From positions 1 to 6,530 of the forward strand of contig CAZHXQ010000096.1 of NCBI GenBank assembly GCA_964536465.1: a stretch of DNA of 6,530 bases, read 5' to 3'. The notes beneath the pieces are model-generated. The model saw nothing but the letters and a program-made list of their open reading frames with translations. It was not told the DNA's origin and did no database searches. Below are positions 5,983-6,530 of the stretch, one piece after another. Numbering within the stretch: position 1 is the stretch's first letter; each line of letters starts with the position of its first letter. Made by a program: the position numbers and the translations under genes. The stretch is from Mesolinea sp964536465. Lineage in GTDB: Bacteria; Chloroflexota; Anaerolineae; Anaerolineales; Anaerolineaceae.

Positions 5983-6317
5983 CACCAGATTACAGATTAG
6001 TTGGCGTAATTGTTGCTTAATTTTAGTGATCAGTGATACATGAACCAGGATCTTATTAGGCAGGTGTCACTGTGCGCCACACCAGCTCATTGCTTAGCAT
6101 GAACCAGAATAGGAACTTATTTGTTTTTGTTATTACCCCGGGTCGTCCACCTTTTAGAATCAGGTGATTTATCGAAGGGTCTCACAAACGGTTGGTCCTA
6201 CCCAGGGCTCAATCCACACCCACATCATTTTCCTGCTGACCTGAGCTGAGTGTCAGGGCTTTGCGTGAATCTCAAAATCTAACAGAGAAAGGACAATTGG
6301 TACCTTTGACGGAAACA
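5983..6317. other. Intergenic stretch without a recognisable gene
   Basis: About 335 bp between the stop of the DUF255 gene and the lacI promoter. No ORF with both a ribosome binding site and length is present on either strand; only tiny ORFs of about 14-22 codons occur. It holds a 10-bp direct repeat, CATGAACCAG, at 6039-6048 and 6098-6107. It also holds an inverted repeat CAGTGATAC / GTGTCACTG at 6031-6039 and 6064-6072, 9 pairs including one G-U on the plus strand. No clear intrinsic terminator for the DUF255 gene was found; the short stem at 6149-6165 (CACCT/AGGTG) is not followed by Ts. Confidence 0.6.
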
Positions 6318-6530
6318 TCAATCGAGCAACCTGGCGAATTCCTCCATTATTGTTAGCGGCTGCTTGCAGACAAACCCTTCGCAAACATATACTGTGGTCT
6401 TGCCATTGATCGTTGGGCGGTCTGCCAGGAGTGCTGGCGACCCTTTTGGCGGTGGGAATGTGGAAGCGGCGACGATGGAATTTGGCAGGAATTTCCCATT
6501 GATCTCACTAAGGAATTCTTTGGTGCTGTC
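6318..6530 (-). CDS. C-terminal end of a DUF255 / thioredoxin-domain protein (YyaL/SPATA20 family), 5' part outside the window
   Basis: The last 70 codons and a TGA stop are present; the frame is open to the right edge, so the gene starts beyond the window. The fragment contains PALLADRPTINGKTTVYVC followed by EGFVCKQP and a short helix ending LLD. This pattern (L..R..I.GK.T.YVC....C..P) is the conserved end of the large (about 650-700 residue) proteins with an N-terminal thioredoxin-like DUF255 domain and a C-terminal alpha/alpha barrel similar to sugar epimerases. The two cysteines (about residues 50 and 55 of the fragment) match the conserved pair. The cellular role of the family is poorly defined. 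It lies on the same strand as the sugar operon but 330 bp away, with a separate strong promoter between, so it is probably an independent unit. Confidence 0.82.
   Translation of the reverse strand, partial: DSTKEFLSEINGKFLPNSIVAASTFPPPKGSPALLADRPTINGKTTVYVCEGFVCKQPLTIMEEFARLLD

Noticed and set aside
6031..6107. Ends of a relic mobile element (direct and inverted repeats)
   Set aside because: The repeats are short and imperfect, no transposase fragment lies between them, and there is no target-site pattern.
6169..6228. Minus-strand 19-codon ORF starting MMWVWIEPW, with AGGAAA before the ATG
   Set aside because: Spacing from the purine run is too short, the peptide is tiny and has no recognisable neighbour or conserved context.

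Overview
The window looks like part of a bacterial carbohydrate-uptake operon at moderate GC. Every convincing gene lies on the minus strand, so transcription runs from high to low coordinates. The order is typical of Chloroflexota (Anaerolineae-like) sugar loci: LacI-type regulator, lipoprotein solute-binding protein with a Pro/Ala/Glu-rich linker, two CUT1-type permeases, then a GT4 glycosyltransferase. The taxonomic guess is an inference from gene style and order. No rRNA, tRNA, CRISPR array or insertion sequence was seen.

Layout in the direction of transcription: (1) 6530-6318, the last 70 codons of a DUF255 / thioredoxin-domain protein (YyaL/SPATA20 family), entering from the right edge. 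(2) 6317-5983, a non-coding gap with weak repeats only. (3) 5982-5920, a strong sigma-70-type promoter (TTGACA, 17 bp, TATACT) followed by a perfect 16-bp LacI-type palindrome (ATGTAAGCGCTTACAT) and a second, imperfect operator overlapping the predicted transcription start. (4) 5911-4904, a lacI-family repressor gene with a TTG start. (5) 4801/4781-3417, a sugar-binding lipoprotein. Its natural ATG and ribosome binding site are one base out of frame with the rest of the gene, at an A7 tract. (6) 3377-3350, a perfect 12-bp intercistronic stem-loop. (7) 3326-2406 and 2413-1517, two inner-membrane permeases overlapping by 8 bp. (8) 1339 to beyond position 1, a GT4 glycosyltransferase resembling sucrose-phosphate synthase.

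How they work together: the repressor probably binds the double operator just downstream of its own promoter, controlling itself and, by read-through, the transporter and glycosyltransferase. The binding protein captures an oligosaccharide or related solute and delivers it to the MalF/MalG-like channel. No ATPase subunit is encoded here, so a shared MsiK/UgpC-type ATPase elsewhere, or one beyond the left edge, must energise it. A retaining, biosynthetic-type glycosyltransferase at the end of an uptake operon is the least ordinary part of the arrangement. The most checkable anomaly is the frameshifted start of the binding-protein gene.
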